From Rothia endophytica (lineage in GTDB: Bacteria > Actinomycetota > Actinomycetes > Actinomycetales > Micrococcaceae), in assembly GCF_928381505.1 (NCBI RefSeq), contig NZ_CAKMSJ010000001.1, positions 310,001-374,000 of the forward strand: a stretch of DNA of 64,000 bases, given 5' to 3'. Positions 9,713-18,839 of the stretch are shown here, piece after piece. A model generated the notes under the pieces. That model searched no databases and was not told the DNA's origin. It saw only the letters and a program-made list of their open reading frames with translations. A program made the translations under genes and the position numbers. The stretch's first letter is position 1; every line of letters starts with the position of its first letter.

Positions 9713-10527
9713 TGGTGGGCTCCGTTCTGTGATTGCTGTGCGGCGAAGGGGGCTGTTTTATCGGCGCCCACCCGGGCACCGGGTCTCTGCTCATGCGGCA
9801 GAAGAAGGGGTAAGAGGCGCGGGTCGCTGGCAGGAAGCTGAGCTAGACCGACGTCCTCTTTGGGAGGTCCAACGTTGACCATCTTTTGAACCTCAGCCTG
9901 GGTTTCGGGTGAAACCCCGGGCAAGCTCTGGCATACGGCCTCAACCAGCCCATAGTAGGGCAGCTGATCATCGCGCAGCGCCAGACGCAGTAGCTCAAGG
10001 GATGGGCGGTAGGCTTGCAGGGCTGCTCGTCCAGCGCGGGCGTCCACCAGTGCGGTAAATTCCAGCACCATGGGCAGGTAGTCGGGCAGCTCCCCCTGCA
10101 GGTTAGTGACCATACCTGAGTCACGGTACATCTGCTTGAAACGGGTCAGGGCTTCACCGCGGCGGCGGGTATCGCCCTCGGTCCAGTAGGACAGGTGGAA
10201 AGAATGGCGGCGGGAGAGGTCATACTCCTGCACGTAGTGCGCCTGCATCTCTTCTAGCGACGAGGTAGCGTACCACTCTTGTACAGCGTGGACGCCGGTC
10301 AACAACTGCTCGTTGCCGGTTTCTGCTGCCAGTTCTAGGAGTTCTGGTAGCAGCGCCCGGGTTTCTTCGCTGGGGTAGCGTAGCAGAACGGAGGTGACCT
10401 GGTAGGTCACTGCGTCCAGCTCTTGCCCGCTCCCCCAGTCCATGTCAAAGGGGTCGCCCGAGGCGGGCAGCTGAGGGGCGGCCTCAGCTGCATTCCGCTT
10501 CAGGAGTTGAGAGAAAAATCCAGCCAT
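9709..10527 (-). CDS. narJ: Nitrate reductase molybdenum cofactor assembly chaperone
   Basis: Cytoplasmic chaperone that binds apo-NarG and helps insert the molybdenum cofactor; it is not part of the final enzyme. The 272 residues include the NarJ/TorD-type helical region (YVQEYDLSRRHSFHLSYWTEGDTRRRG, LPDYLPMVLEF). The order narH-narJ-narI is the standard one, with 6 nt to narH and a 4-nt overlap with narI. The C-terminal 40 residues are low in complexity and probably disordered. Confidence 0.95.
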   Translation of the reverse strand: MAGFFSQLLKRNAAEAAPQLPASGDPFDMDWGSGQELDAVTYQVTSVLLRYPSEETRALLPELLELAAETGNEQLLTGVHAVQEWYATSSLEEMQAHYVQEYDLSRRHSFHLSYWTEGDTRRRGEALTRFKQMYRDSGMVTNLQGELPDYLPMVLEFTALVDARAGRAALQAYRPSLELLRLALRDDQLPYYGLVEAVCQSLPGVSPETQAEVQKMVNVGPPKEDVGLAQLPASDPRLLPLLLPHEQRPGARVGADKTAPFAAQQSQNGAHQ

Positions 10528-10533
10528 GAAGAA

Positions 10534-12168
10534 CTAGACCCTCTTGCTACCGCTGGTATCGGGGAACATGCCCTCAGGGCGTGTCTTACCATCCCACATG
10601 AAGATATCGACCTTGCCATCCTGGCGTGCCTGGTTAGCGTAGCTACCTGCCGAGACGGGGACGGGGCGGTCACCGGGATCGTTGAAGGCGCTATCGTAGA
10701 GCATGCCGGGGCCGCCGTCAGTATCGAGCGAGCAGCCGATCTCTTCGAGATTGTGGGCATCTTCCATGTGCGCAGGGGGGATGACGTAGCGCTCTTCGTA
10801 CTTGGAGATCGCCATGAGGCGGTACATCTCGTACATTTCAGCGCCGGTCATACCTACCTGAGCAGCAATCTCTTCGTTGCCGGTGCCGCCGAGGGTGATG
10901 TCACGCATGTAGGCACGCATGGCAGCCAGCTTCTTGAGCACATCGGTAATGATGGTGGTGTCGCCAGCGGTGAAGAGCTCTGCCAGGTATTCCACGGGAA
11001 TACGCAGGGAGTCGATGGCACCAAAGAGGTTGGTCTGGCTCTCAGCATCGTGGCCCTGCTCCTTGAGCAGATCGATGATGGGTGAGAGCGGAGGAACGTA
11101 CCAGACCATGGGCATGGTGCGGTATTCGGGGTGCAGAGGAAGGGCAATCTTCCATTCTTTAGCCAGCTTGTAGACCGGTGACTTCTGAGCTGCCTGAATC
11201 CAGGAATCAGGGATGTCCTGCTTCTTGGCCGCACGAATGACCTCGGGGTCAAAAGGATCCAGCATGATGTCTAGCTGGGCCTGGTAGAGCTGCTTTTCAT
11301 CGGGTACTGAAGCTGCCTCGGTGATACGGTCGGCGTCGTAGAGGAAGATACCGATGTAGCGCATACGGCCAACACAGGTCTCAGCACAGACGGTGGGAAT
11401 ACCGTGCTCGATACGGGGGTAGCAGAAAGTACATTTCTCTGCCTTGCCGCTCTTGTGGTTGAAGTAAATCTTCTTGTAGGGGCAGCCGGTGATGCACTGA
11501 CGCCAGCCACGGCACTGGTTCTGGTCAACCAGAACGATGCCGTCCTCTTCGCGCTTGTAAATAGCACCTGAAGGGCAGGACGCCATGCACGAGGGGTTGA
11601 GGCAGTGCTCGCAGATACGGGGCAGGTAGAACATGAAGGTGCGTTCGAATTCGAACTTAATCTTCTCTTCTGACTGCTGACGCACCTTCTCAACCAGCGG
11701 GTCAAGGTGACCGTTTTCGCTGGAGCCACCCAGGTTATCGTCCCAGTTGGGGCCCCACTCAATCGAGGTGTCCTCACCGGTAATCAGTGACTTAGGTCTA
11801 GCGGTGGGGAAATCGTCCCCCAGAGGTGCACTGGTCAGGTTCTCGTAGTCATAGGTCCAGGGCTCGTAGTAGTCCGAGAGCTCGGGCTGAACCGGTGAGG
11901 CGAAGAGGGTGAAGAGCTTCTTGAAGCGGTTACCGCTCTTGAGCTCCAGGCGTCCGCGCTTGTTCAGCGTCCAGCCGCCCTTCCACTTCTCCTGGTCCTC
12001 GTAACGGCGAGGGTAGCCCTGGCCCGGGCGGGTTTCAACATTGTTGAACCAGACGTATTCGGTGCCAGCACGGTTGGTCCATGCCTGCTTACAGGTCACA
12101 GAACAGGTGTGACAGCCCAGGCACTTGTCGAGTGCCATGATCATAGAAACTTGTGCCATGACGCGCAT
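10534..12168 (-). CDS. narH: Respiratory nitrate reductase beta subunit
   Basis: Electron-transfer subunit with four iron-sulfur clusters, linking NarI hemes to NarG on the cytoplasmic face. In 544 residues the cysteine groups are visible: CLGCHTCSVTCK near residue 16, CEHCLNPSCMASCPSGAI, CRGWRQCITGCPYKK, and CTFCYPRIEHGIPTVCAETC. The tryptophan in CRGWRQC is the family mark of the [3Fe-4S] site. I chose the first ATG (12168), 10 nt after a GGAGG motif; it overlaps the narG stop as TAATG. A second ATG three codons later is less well placed. Confidence 0.97.
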   Translation of the reverse strand: MRVMAQVSMIMALDKCLGCHTCSVTCKQAWTNRAGTEYVWFNNVETRPGQGYPRRYEDQEKWKGGWTLNKRGRLELKSGNRFKKLFTLFASPVQPELSDYYEPWTYDYENLTSAPLGDDFPTARPKSLITGEDTSIEWGPNWDDNLGGSSENGHLDPLVEKVRQQSEEKIKFEFERTFMFYLPRICEHCLNPSCMASCPSGAIYKREEDGIVLVDQNQCRGWRQCITGCPYKKIYFNHKSGKAEKCTFCYPRIEHGIPTVCAETCVGRMRYIGIFLYDADRITEAASVPDEKQLYQAQLDIMLDPFDPEVIRAAKKQDIPDSWIQAAQKSPVYKLAKEWKIALPLHPEYRTMPMVWYVPPLSPIIDLLKEQGHDAESQTNLFGAIDSLRIPVEYLAELFTAGDTTIITDVLKKLAAMRAYMRDITLGGTGNEEIAAQVGMTGAEMYEMYRLMAISKYEERYVIPPAHMEDAHNLEEIGCSLDTDGGPGMLYDSAFNDPGDRPVPVSAGSYANQARQDGKVDIFMWDGKTRPEGMFPDTSGSKRV

Positions 12169-15100
12169 TAGTAGGTTACCTCCTGCTTGCGGCGGCGAAT
12201 TCGGGAAACAATATCACGCTGGTTGCCGGTGGGGCCCAGGTAGTTGAAGGCGTAGGCAAGATGGGCGTAACCACCGATGATGTGGGTGGGCTTGACCAGG
12301 ATGCGGGTAACGGAGTTGTGAATACCGCCGCGGCGCCCGGTGCGTTCTGCCTTGGGCACGTTGACCAGGCGTTCCTGGGCGTGGTGCACGTAGACAACAC
12401 CTTCGGGCATGCGGTGGGAGACAACAGCGCGGCCAACGAAGACACCGTTGTTGTTCTCGCACTCGATCCAGTCGTGGTCCTTGACGCCAATCTTCTCTGC
12501 ATCCTGCGGGCTCATCCAGGCGTGGGTGCCACCGCGTGAAAGGGTCTGCATGTAGAGGTTGTCGTGGTAGGAGGAGTGGATAGCCCACTTGTTGTGAACC
12601 GTCACGTAACGAACAGCCACTGACAGGTCACCGGTTTCACCCAGTTCGGGCTCACCGAAGAGGTTGTGCATATCCAGCGGCGGGCGGTAGAGCGGCATCT
12701 GCTCGCCCATCTCGCTCATCCAGTCGTGATCCAAGAAGAAGTGCATACGACCGGTGAGGGTGTGGAAGGGCTTGAGCTGCTCAATGTTGAGGGTGAAGGG
12801 GGCGTAGCGGCGTCCGCCGGTTTCGCTACCGGACCACTCGGGTGAGGTGAAGACGGGGACGGGGCGGTCCTGGGTATCGCGGAAGCGGATGCGCTTCTCT
12901 TCGTTACCCTCTGCCAGGTGGTGCATCTTCTTGCCCACGCGCTTCTCCAAAGCCTTGAAGCCCTTGAGGGCCACGGGGCCGTTGGAGGTACCGGAGAGAG
13001 CCAGGATGGTATCTGCCAGTTTGACGTCGGTATCCAGGGCAGGAAGACCTGCGCCCTTACCGGTGCCCATCACGCCGTGCTCTTCAGCCAGGGCTGCTAG
13101 CTCGTCGTTGACGTCCACGGTGACAGCCTTGGTGGTGGTGCCCAGCTTTGAGAGCAGGGGCCCTACCGAGGTGTACATGTCGTAGAGAGCACCGTAGTCG
13201 CGCTCAACCACGGCAAAGACCGGCATGTTCTTACCGGGAATACCCTTGATCCCCTTGTTCTTCCAGTCGGGGGCATGTCCACCGGGCTGAGCAATCTGGC
13301 CGGGTGTGTCGTGCTGCAGGGGCACTGAGACCAGGTCCTTGCGCACGCCCAGGTGCTTCTTAGCAACCTTCGAGAAGACGTAGGCCAGTTCCTTGAAGAC
13401 CTGGTGGTCAGTCTTAGTTTCCCAGGGCGGGTTGATGGCCGGTGAGAAGGCGTGGATGTAGGGGTGCATGTCGGTTGAGGAAATATCGTACTTCTCGTAC
13501 CAGGTGGCAGCGGGGAAAACGATGTCGGACGACAGGGTGGATGAGGTCATACGGAAGTCGGTGGTGACCAGCAGGTCCAGCTTGCCGACCGGGGCGTCCT
13601 CTTCCCAGCGCACCTCTGAGGGGCGGGTTTCAGCGTCCTCGCTGATATTGGAGTTCTCGTTGCCGAGCAGGTGGCGCAGGAAGTACTGCTCACCCTTAGC
13701 TGATGAACCCAGCAGGTTGTTACGCCAGAGCATGAGGGTGCGGGGCCAGTTGGCCGGCGCATCGGGGTGCTCTACCGAGAATTCCAGGTCGCCTGAGTTC
13801 AGGCGCTGAGCAACGTAGTCAGCCGGTGATTCGGCGGTGCCAGCTGCTGCGGCAGCGGCGCCCTTTTCTGCCAGCTCCAAAGAGTTCTCGGGGAACTGGG
13901 GGTAGAAGGGAGTCCAACCCATGCGCACAGCGCGGGCCAACAGATCAGCGGTGTGAACACCCTTGAGTTCGCCCTTAGCCAGCGGGGACTGCATGGCCTC
14001 GGATGAGTAGCCGTCCTGACGGAACTGATCGGTGTGCATATACCAGAAGCTGGTGCCAGCCTGGGTACGGGGCGGGCGGTACCAATCCAGGGCGTTAGCC
14101 ATGTGAGCCCAGCCGGTGATGGGGCGAGCCTTTTCCTGGCCCACGTAGTGAGCCCAGCCGCCGCCGTTACGACCCTCAGCACCGCACATAATAAGCAGAG
14201 CGAGAATGGAGCGGTAGGTGGCATCGCCGTGGTACCACTGACAGATACCGGCACCCATGATGATCATGGTGCGGCCCTTAGAGTCAATGGAGTTCTGAGC
14301 GAATTCCCGGGCGGTGCGGATCACAGCTTCGGCGGGAACCGAGGTGATTTCTGACTGCCAAGCTGGGGTGTACTGCACTCTGGCATCGTCAAAGCCGGTA
14401 GCAAACTGGCCGGGAATACCGTCGCGGCCTACCCCGTACTGGGCGAGCATGAGGTCAAAGACAGTGGTGACTTCAAAGCCTTCAACGGTGATGGTGGGGA
14501 CGCCACGGGTCACTACCTTGCCGCGACCCGAAGGCTCGTCGAAGGCGGGGAGCAGAATCTCAACGTTTTTTTCGCTACCGCTGGGCAGATCAAGGATGGA
14601 CAGGGCAGGCTTGACACCCTGCAGATCCAGGTTCCACTTGCCTTCGTCTTCCTTGTTGTAGCGGTAGCCCATTGAACCGTTGGGTACAACGACCTCGCCA
14701 GTTTCGCGGTTGAGCAGGGCAGTCTTGAAGGCAGCGTCAGCAACCTCTTTGTGCTCTGCCAGGTTAGCTGCAGTCAGGAACTTGGAGGGCACCTTGGTGC
14801 CGTCTTCGCGGGTTTCCAGGGTCACCAGGAAGGGGAAGTCGGTGTAGGTGCTGGTGTAGTCCTCGAAGAACTCCACGCGGCGGTCCACAAAGTTTTCCTT
14901 GAGGATGACGTGGCCCATGGCCATCGCCAGAGCGGCGTCGGTACCGGGCTGGGCGGGCAGCCACTCGTCGGTAAACTTGGTGTTATCAGCATAGTCGGGG
15001 GAAACCGAGACAACCTTGGTGCCGCGGTAGCGTACCTCTGCCATCCAGTGGGCGTCAGGGGTACGGGTGACGGGGATGTTGGAGCCCCACATCATGAGGT

Positions 15101-15887
15101 AGGTGGCATCCCACCAGTCACCTGATTCGCGCACGTCGGTCTGGTCACCGAAGACCTGAGGTGAGGCGACGGGGAGGTCGGCATACCAGTCGTAGAAGGA
15201 GGTCATAACGCCGCCCATGAGCTCGATGTAACGAGCGCCGGAGGCGTGGGAGACCATGGACTTAGCGGGGATGGGCGAGAAGCCGATGTTGCGGTCAGGC
15301 CCGTAGTTCTTAATAGTGTGGATCTGAGCTGCAACTACCATTTCAAGGGCTTCTGCCCAGGTGCCGCGCACCAGGCCACCCTTACCGCGAGCTGAGGTGT
15401 AGCGGCGGCGCTTTTCAGGGTCAGAAACGATGGAGTGCCAGGCGTCCACGGGGTCGTTCAGGCGGGCGCGGGCTTCGCGGTACATTTCGAGCAGGACGCC
15501 GCGGATGTAGGGGTACTTCACGCGGGTCGGTGAGTAGGTGTACCAGGAGAAAGCTGCGCCACGGGGGCAGCCGCGGGGCTCGTACTCGGGTCGGTCAGGG
15601 CCAACGGTCGGGTAGTCAGTTGCCTGGGCTTCCCAGGTGATGACGCCGTCCTTGACGAAGACCTGCCAGGAGCAGGAGCCGGTACAGTTCACGCCGTGGG
15701 TGGAGCGGACTATTTTGTCGTAGCTCCAGCGGTTGCGATAGAAGATATCGCCCTGGCGACCGCCCTGCAAGAAGGCTGCACGGCCATCGTCGGTTTCGTC
15801 CCACTTGGTGAAGAACTTACCGAATTTAATCAGTTTGTCGGTGAGAGGCCCGTCTGGGCCCGCGGTGTGTGATGCCTGCTGAGTCAT
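12168..15887 (-). CDS. narG: Respiratory nitrate reductase alpha (catalytic) subunit
   Basis: Molybdenum bis-MGD enzyme that reduces nitrate to nitrite in anaerobic respiration. The 1239-residue length is normal for membrane-bound NarG. The N-terminal iron-sulfur site has the NarG pattern HGVNCTGSC followed by EPRGCPRGA (His ligand plus three Cys). The C-terminal end carries the cofactor-binding domain (HNKWAIHSSYHDNLYMQTL, GGYAHLAYAFNYLGPTGNQRD). No twin-arginine signal is evident, so it faces the cytoplasm. I chose ATG 15887; an in-frame GTG at 15896 is possible, and neither has a strong ribosome-binding site. Confidence 0.97.
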   Translation of the reverse strand: MTQQASHTAGPDGPLTDKLIKFGKFFTKWDETDDGRAAFLQGGRQGDIFYRNRWSYDKIVRSTHGVNCTGSCSWQVFVKDGVITWEAQATDYPTVGPDRPEYEPRGCPRGAAFSWYTYSPTRVKYPYIRGVLLEMYREARARLNDPVDAWHSIVSDPEKRRRYTSARGKGGLVRGTWAEALEMVVAAQIHTIKNYGPDRNIGFSPIPAKSMVSHASGARYIELMGGVMTSFYDWYADLPVASPQVFGDQTDVRESGDWWDATYLMMWGSNIPVTRTPDAHWMAEVRYRGTKVVSVSPDYADNTKFTDEWLPAQPGTDAALAMAMGHVILKENFVDRRVEFFEDYTSTYTDFPFLVTLETREDGTKVPSKFLTAANLAEHKEVADAAFKTALLNRETGEVVVPNGSMGYRYNKEDEGKWNLDLQGVKPALSILDLPSGSEKNVEILLPAFDEPSGRGKVVTRGVPTITVEGFEVTTVFDLMLAQYGVGRDGIPGQFATGFDDARVQYTPAWQSEITSVPAEAVIRTAREFAQNSIDSKGRTMIIMGAGICQWYHGDATYRSILALLIMCGAEGRNGGGWAHYVGQEKARPITGWAHMANALDWYRPPRTQAGTSFWYMHTDQFRQDGYSSEAMQSPLAKGELKGVHTADLLARAVRMGWTPFYPQFPENSLELAEKGAAAAAAGTAESPADYVAQRLNSGDLEFSVEHPDAPANWPRTLMLWRNNLLGSSAKGEQYFLRHLLGNENSNISEDAETRPSEVRWEEDAPVGKLDLLVTTDFRMTSSTLSSDIVFPAATWYEKYDISSTDMHPYIHAFSPAINPPWETKTDHQVFKELAYVFSKVAKKHLGVRKDLVSVPLQHDTPGQIAQPGGHAPDWKNKGIKGIPGKNMPVFAVVERDYGALYDMYTSVGPLLSKLGTTTKAVTVDVNDELAALAEEHGVMGTGKGAGLPALDTDVKLADTILALSGTSNGPVALKGFKALEKRVGKKMHHLAEGNEEKRIRFRDTQDRPVPVFTSPEWSGSETGGRRYAPFTLNIEQLKPFHTLTGRMHFFLDHDWMSEMGEQMPLYRPPLDMHNLFGEPELGETGDLSVAVRYVTVHNKWAIHSSYHDNLYMQTLSRGGTHAWMSPQDAEKIGVKDHDWIECENNNGVFVGRAVVSHRMPEGVVYVHHAQERLVNVPKAERTGRRGGIHNSVTRILVKPTHIIGGYAHLAYAFNYLGPTGNQRDIVSRIRRRKQEVTY

Positions 15888-15899
15888 GAACACCACTCT

Positions 15900-15950
15900 A
15901 CCGAAATATTTGCACAGAAAATACCGAATAAAAACCTTACCTAATTCGGT
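15900..15950. promoter_or_regulatory. Candidate regulatory site upstream of narG
   Basis: In the 101-nt gap between moeB and narG, ACCGAAT (15923-15929) and ATTCGGT (15944-15950) form a perfect 7-bp inverted repeat with centres 21 nt apart, about two helix turns. A third half-site, ACCGAAA, begins at 15900. This is what a dimeric nitrate- or oxygen-responsive regulator site could look like. I do not recognise the regulator; assignment is inference. Confidence 0.4.
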
Positions 15951-15997
15951 GAAAACGATGCGAATATTTTACGCTTCAACCTTTAGTGTGGCTTTTC

Positions 15998-17251
15998 TTA
16001 GCGGGCCAGCCAGGCAGAAATTCCCCCTTCGAGGCTGTAGAGGTTGCCGTACCCCTGGTCTAGAAGTTTTTGCGCAGCGGTGCGCGAGCGAACCCCGGCA
16101 GCACAGTAGAGGGCGTAAGCGGCCTGTTTTTCAGGCAAAACCCGCTCTATTTCTTTGCCGAAGCTGCGGTTTTCGCCGGCCGACTCGATGACAGACAGGG
16201 GCAGGTTTAAGGCTCCGGGTATAGAAAGCGCTTCAAACTCATGCGGCTCACGCACGTCAATGAGGGGAACGCCGGCAAAGTCGCCACTATCGAAATAGTC
16301 ATCAAACGTAATATCTAGACCGTAGGGGCTAGACTCAACCACCCTAAAAATGTTGGGCATGTCACTAGGGTTTTTGGGGTCCTGAGCGGTTGCAGAGAAT
16401 ATTCCATGGGACGAGTTTGCGGTAAGGCTCTGGGGCTCACCGACTACACGTTTCTCATCCAGCTTTGATTCGAATGCCTTTGCGCGTGCCTGTGTGGTCT
16501 TTTCGCGGCTTCGGGGTGAAGCAACCAGAGGGATATATTCCCATCTGCCGGTCAACCCGGTGTAGTAGCCAACCTGCCCGGTGAGTGGCTGGCCGACGCC
16601 CGTGATGATCTTGATGGTTTCCATCGCCATGGACGTACCCACCACCCCGGCGAGCGCCCCGATGACGCCGGCAGTGGCACAGTTGGGTACCGAGCCGGGG
16701 GCCGGTTCTACCGGGTAGAGGTCTTCATAGACAGGTGCTTGACCGTGCCAAAAAACGCTCATCTGGGCGTCAAACCCTAAAATCGCGCCCCAAACGTGGG
16801 GAATGCCGGCGCGGGCAGCAGCTCGGGAGGCGGTGTAGCGGGTAGCAAAGTTATCGCTACCGTCCACCAGCACGGTTGCTGCCTGCAGAAGACTATCTGC
16901 GTTAGCGTCGGTAAGGCGTTCTTTGATGACCTGCACCGTCATGGTGGGGTTAAGTTCGCGCATGGTTTGAGCAGCCGAGTCTGCCTTGGGAGTTCCCACC
17001 CGGGCAAAGGAGTGAATCACCTGCCGGTGCAGATTGGAAATCTCTACTTCGTCATCGTCGATCAGCACCACGGTGCCTACTCCGGCACCTGCCAGGTAGA
17101 GCAGAGCGGGGGCACCCAGACCCCCTGCCCCGATGACCGCCACCCTGGCGTCCTTAAGTTTCTGCTGCCCAGCCTGGCCGAGCTCGGGCAGAATCATTTG
17201 CCGCCCGTAGAGCTTGTATTCCAGGGGGCTGAAGTCAGCGGGTGCGGTCAT
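15998..17251 (-). CDS. moeB: Molybdopterin-synthase adenylyltransferase with rhodanese domain (MoeB/MoeZ)
   Basis: Adenylates the C-terminal glycine of MoaD and, through its rhodanese domain, passes sulfur to form the thiocarboxylate used by MPT synthase. Of 417 residues the first 250 are an E1-like domain (YGRQMILPELG, VAVIGAGGLGAPALLYLAGAGV, VDGSDNFATRY). The last 110 are rhodanese with the active loop CAAGVRS. The usual zinc CxxC pair is not obvious: only NCATAGV is seen in that area, as in MoeZ-type proteins. It follows moaE by 21 nt and precedes narG. Confidence 0.92.
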   Translation of the reverse strand: MTAPADFSPLEYKLYGRQMILPELGQAGQQKLKDARVAVIGAGGLGAPALLYLAGAGVGTVVLIDDDEVEISNLHRQVIHSFARVGTPKADSAAQTMRELNPTMTVQVIKERLTDANADSLLQAATVLVDGSDNFATRYTASRAAARAGIPHVWGAILGFDAQMSVFWHGQAPVYEDLYPVEPAPGSVPNCATAGVIGALAGVVGTSMAMETIKIITGVGQPLTGQVGYYTGLTGRWEYIPLVASPRSREKTTQARAKAFESKLDEKRVVGEPQSLTANSSHGIFSATAQDPKNPSDMPNIFRVVESSPYGLDITFDDYFDSGDFAGVPLIDVREPHEFEALSIPGALNLPLSVIESAGENRSFGKEIERVLPEKQAAYALYCAAGVRSRTAAQKLLDQGYGNLYSLEGGISAWLAR

Positions 17252-17272
17252 GGTGTCTTATCTCCGTGGTGG

Positions 17273-17770
17273 TTAGCGGGTGGCCGGTGGGGTGTCGATA
17301 CCCACCCATTCCACGGCGCCGTCGGTCAGTTCCTGTTCTTTCCAGATGGGCACCTCTGCCTTGATGCGGTCAGCGACCATCTCACAGGCAGTGAAGGCCA
17401 GCCCGCGGTGGGCTGCAGTCGCCAAAACGGTGAGGGCTGATTCGCCGATAGCAATGGAACCAACGCGGTGCACAGCCCAGAGCCGCACACCTGCCAGCTG
17501 ATCGGCGACGCCCTTCACGGTGCGCTCCATAAAGTCTTGGGCTTGCGGGTGGGAAGAGTAGCTGAGGGCAGCGACCGCTTGCCCGTGGTCGTGGTTGCGC
17601 ACAATGCCGTCAAAGATCACCAGGGCACCCATCTGCTGGGTCATAGTCTGACGCTTGGCTTCAGCGAGCAGGGGCTCAAGGGGTTCTTCGGTGATAGCGG
17701 TGTGCACTACGGTTGAACCCTGAGGTTCAAGCGGGCTGTCAGCGTAGGGGTTGGTGTCTTTAGTGGTCAT
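17273..17770 (-). CDS. moaE: Molybdopterin synthase catalytic (large) subunit
   Basis: With MoaD it converts cyclic pyranopterin monophosphate to molybdopterin. The 165 residues carry MoaE hallmarks: GALVIFDGIVRNHDHGQAV, HRVGSIAIGE, and the catalytic-lysine segment VPIWKEQ. The start at 17770 overlaps the end of mog by 11 nt, indicating coupled translation. Its MoaD partner is encoded in the divergent plus-strand operon. Confidence 0.95.
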   Translation of the reverse strand: MTTKDTNPYADSPLEPQGSTVVHTAITEEPLEPLLAEAKRQTMTQQMGALVIFDGIVRNHDHGQAVAALSYSSHPQAQDFMERTVKGVADQLAGVRLWAVHRVGSIAIGESALTVLATAAHRGLAFTACEMVADRIKAEVPIWKEQELTDGAVEWVGIDTPPATR

Positions 17771-18263
17771 GGTAGTCCTCCATCTGGCGGCAAATATGGG
17801 TGACTAGGGGATCTAGCACGGTGCAGCCATCCTTCACCCCACCCTTAGAGCCGGGTAGGGTCATGATGAAGCTGCGCCCAATCACACCGGCGACGCCACG
17901 CGAGAGCACGGCGGCGGGAGTATTGGTCAGCCCCTGCGCCCAGAAGGCGTGCATAATGCCCGGCACTTCTTTATCCAGGTGGGCACGCACGGCCTCTACG
18001 GTCATATCATCGGTGTTCAGCCCGGTCCCACCGCTCGTCAGGATGAAGGTGGGCAGGTTTCCTAATGCAACCAAATCATCAAAGTAGGGGCCGAAATCAG
18101 CGTCAGCCACCACGACCGCTTCTGGGGTCTCAAAGCCTTGGGACCGCAACCACTCGACCGCCAAAGGACCGGATTCATCGCGGTAGATTCCGCGGGCAGC
18201 TCGGGTTGAGGCAACGATGACTAGGCCGGTTAGCCCCTCGGGCAGAGTGTAATTTTTACCCAT
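17760..18263 (-). CDS. mog: Molybdopterin adenylyltransferase (MogA/MoaB family)
   Basis: Activates molybdopterin with AMP before MoeA inserts molybdate. The 167-residue protein has the MPT-binding fold: IVASTRAARGIYRDESGPLA, FILTSGGTGLNTDDMT and TLPGSKGGVKDG. I chose ATG 18263, 2 nt after the moaC stop, with GGAG 8 nt upstream; a TTG seven codons earlier lies inside moaC. It sits between moaC and moaE. Confidence 0.92.
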   Translation of the reverse strand: MGKNYTLPEGLTGLVIVASTRAARGIYRDESGPLAVEWLRSQGFETPEAVVVADADFGPYFDDLVALGNLPTFILTSGGTGLNTDDMTVEAVRAHLDKEVPGIMHAFWAQGLTNTPAAVLSRGVAGVIGRSFIMTLPGSKGGVKDGCTVLDPLVTHICRQMEDYHDH

Positions 18264-18265
18264 GA

Positions 18266-18757
18266 TTAGCGCTCCACTGACCAATCGCCCGATTTTCCGC
18301 CGCTTTTTTCTAGCACTCGAATGTCGGTGATGGTGGCCTGCTTATCGACCGCCTTGATCATGTCAAAGACGGTGAGAGCGGCGCTGGATACTGCGGTGAG
18401 GGCTTCCATCTCTACACCGGTGACCCCGGTGGTCTTAACCAGCGCTTCAATACGCACCCGGTCCTCCATCCGCTCGAAGTCCACCGTAATTTTGCCCAGG
18501 GGCAGGGGGTGGCAGAGGGGGATAATCTCGGGGGTTTTTTTAGCCCCCATGATGCCGGCAACGCGTGCTACGGGCAGGGCGTCCCCCTTAGGCAGTGCAG
18601 CGTCAAAAATTTGTTCAATAACGTCGGGGCGGGTAAGGACGTAGCCTTCAGCAATAGCGGTGCGGGTGGTAATCGCCTTATCGGTGACATCTACCATGTG
18701 GGCGCTACCGTCAGCGCGGACGTGGGTGAGGTGTGCCTGAGGTTCTGGGGTAGTCAT
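18266..18757 (-). CDS. moaC: Cyclic pyranopterin monophosphate synthase
   Basis: Acts after MoaA in the first stage of molybdenum cofactor synthesis, forming cPMP. The 163-residue protein shows the family motifs MVDVTDKAITTRTAIAEG, IMGAKKTPEIIPLCHPLPL, TGVEMEALTAVSSAALTVFDM and LEKSGGKSGDW. Start chosen at 18757 (MTTPEPQAHL), preceded by AAAGGA with short spacing; an ATG at 18808 would add 17 residues without homology support. moaA lies divergently 3.2 kb away. Confidence 0.95.
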   Translation of the reverse strand: MTTPEPQAHLTHVRADGSAHMVDVTDKAITTRTAIAEGYVLTRPDVIEQIFDAALPKGDALPVARVAGIMGAKKTPEIIPLCHPLPLGKITVDFERMEDRVRIEALVKTTGVTGVEMEALTAVSSAALTVFDMIKAVDKQATITDIRVLEKSGGKSGDWSVER

Positions 18758-18839
18758 GGAGTCCTTTGGGCAAATTGAAGTGGTCAGGCGGTGAAATTTA
18801 GTATCCATGATACTTCATTAGGGCAGGGGCGTTCCCGGG

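Noticed and set aside
10423-11085. 220-codon open frame on the plus strand opposite narH/narJ
   Set aside because: It crosses the junction of two genes on the other strand and lacks any recognisable domain.
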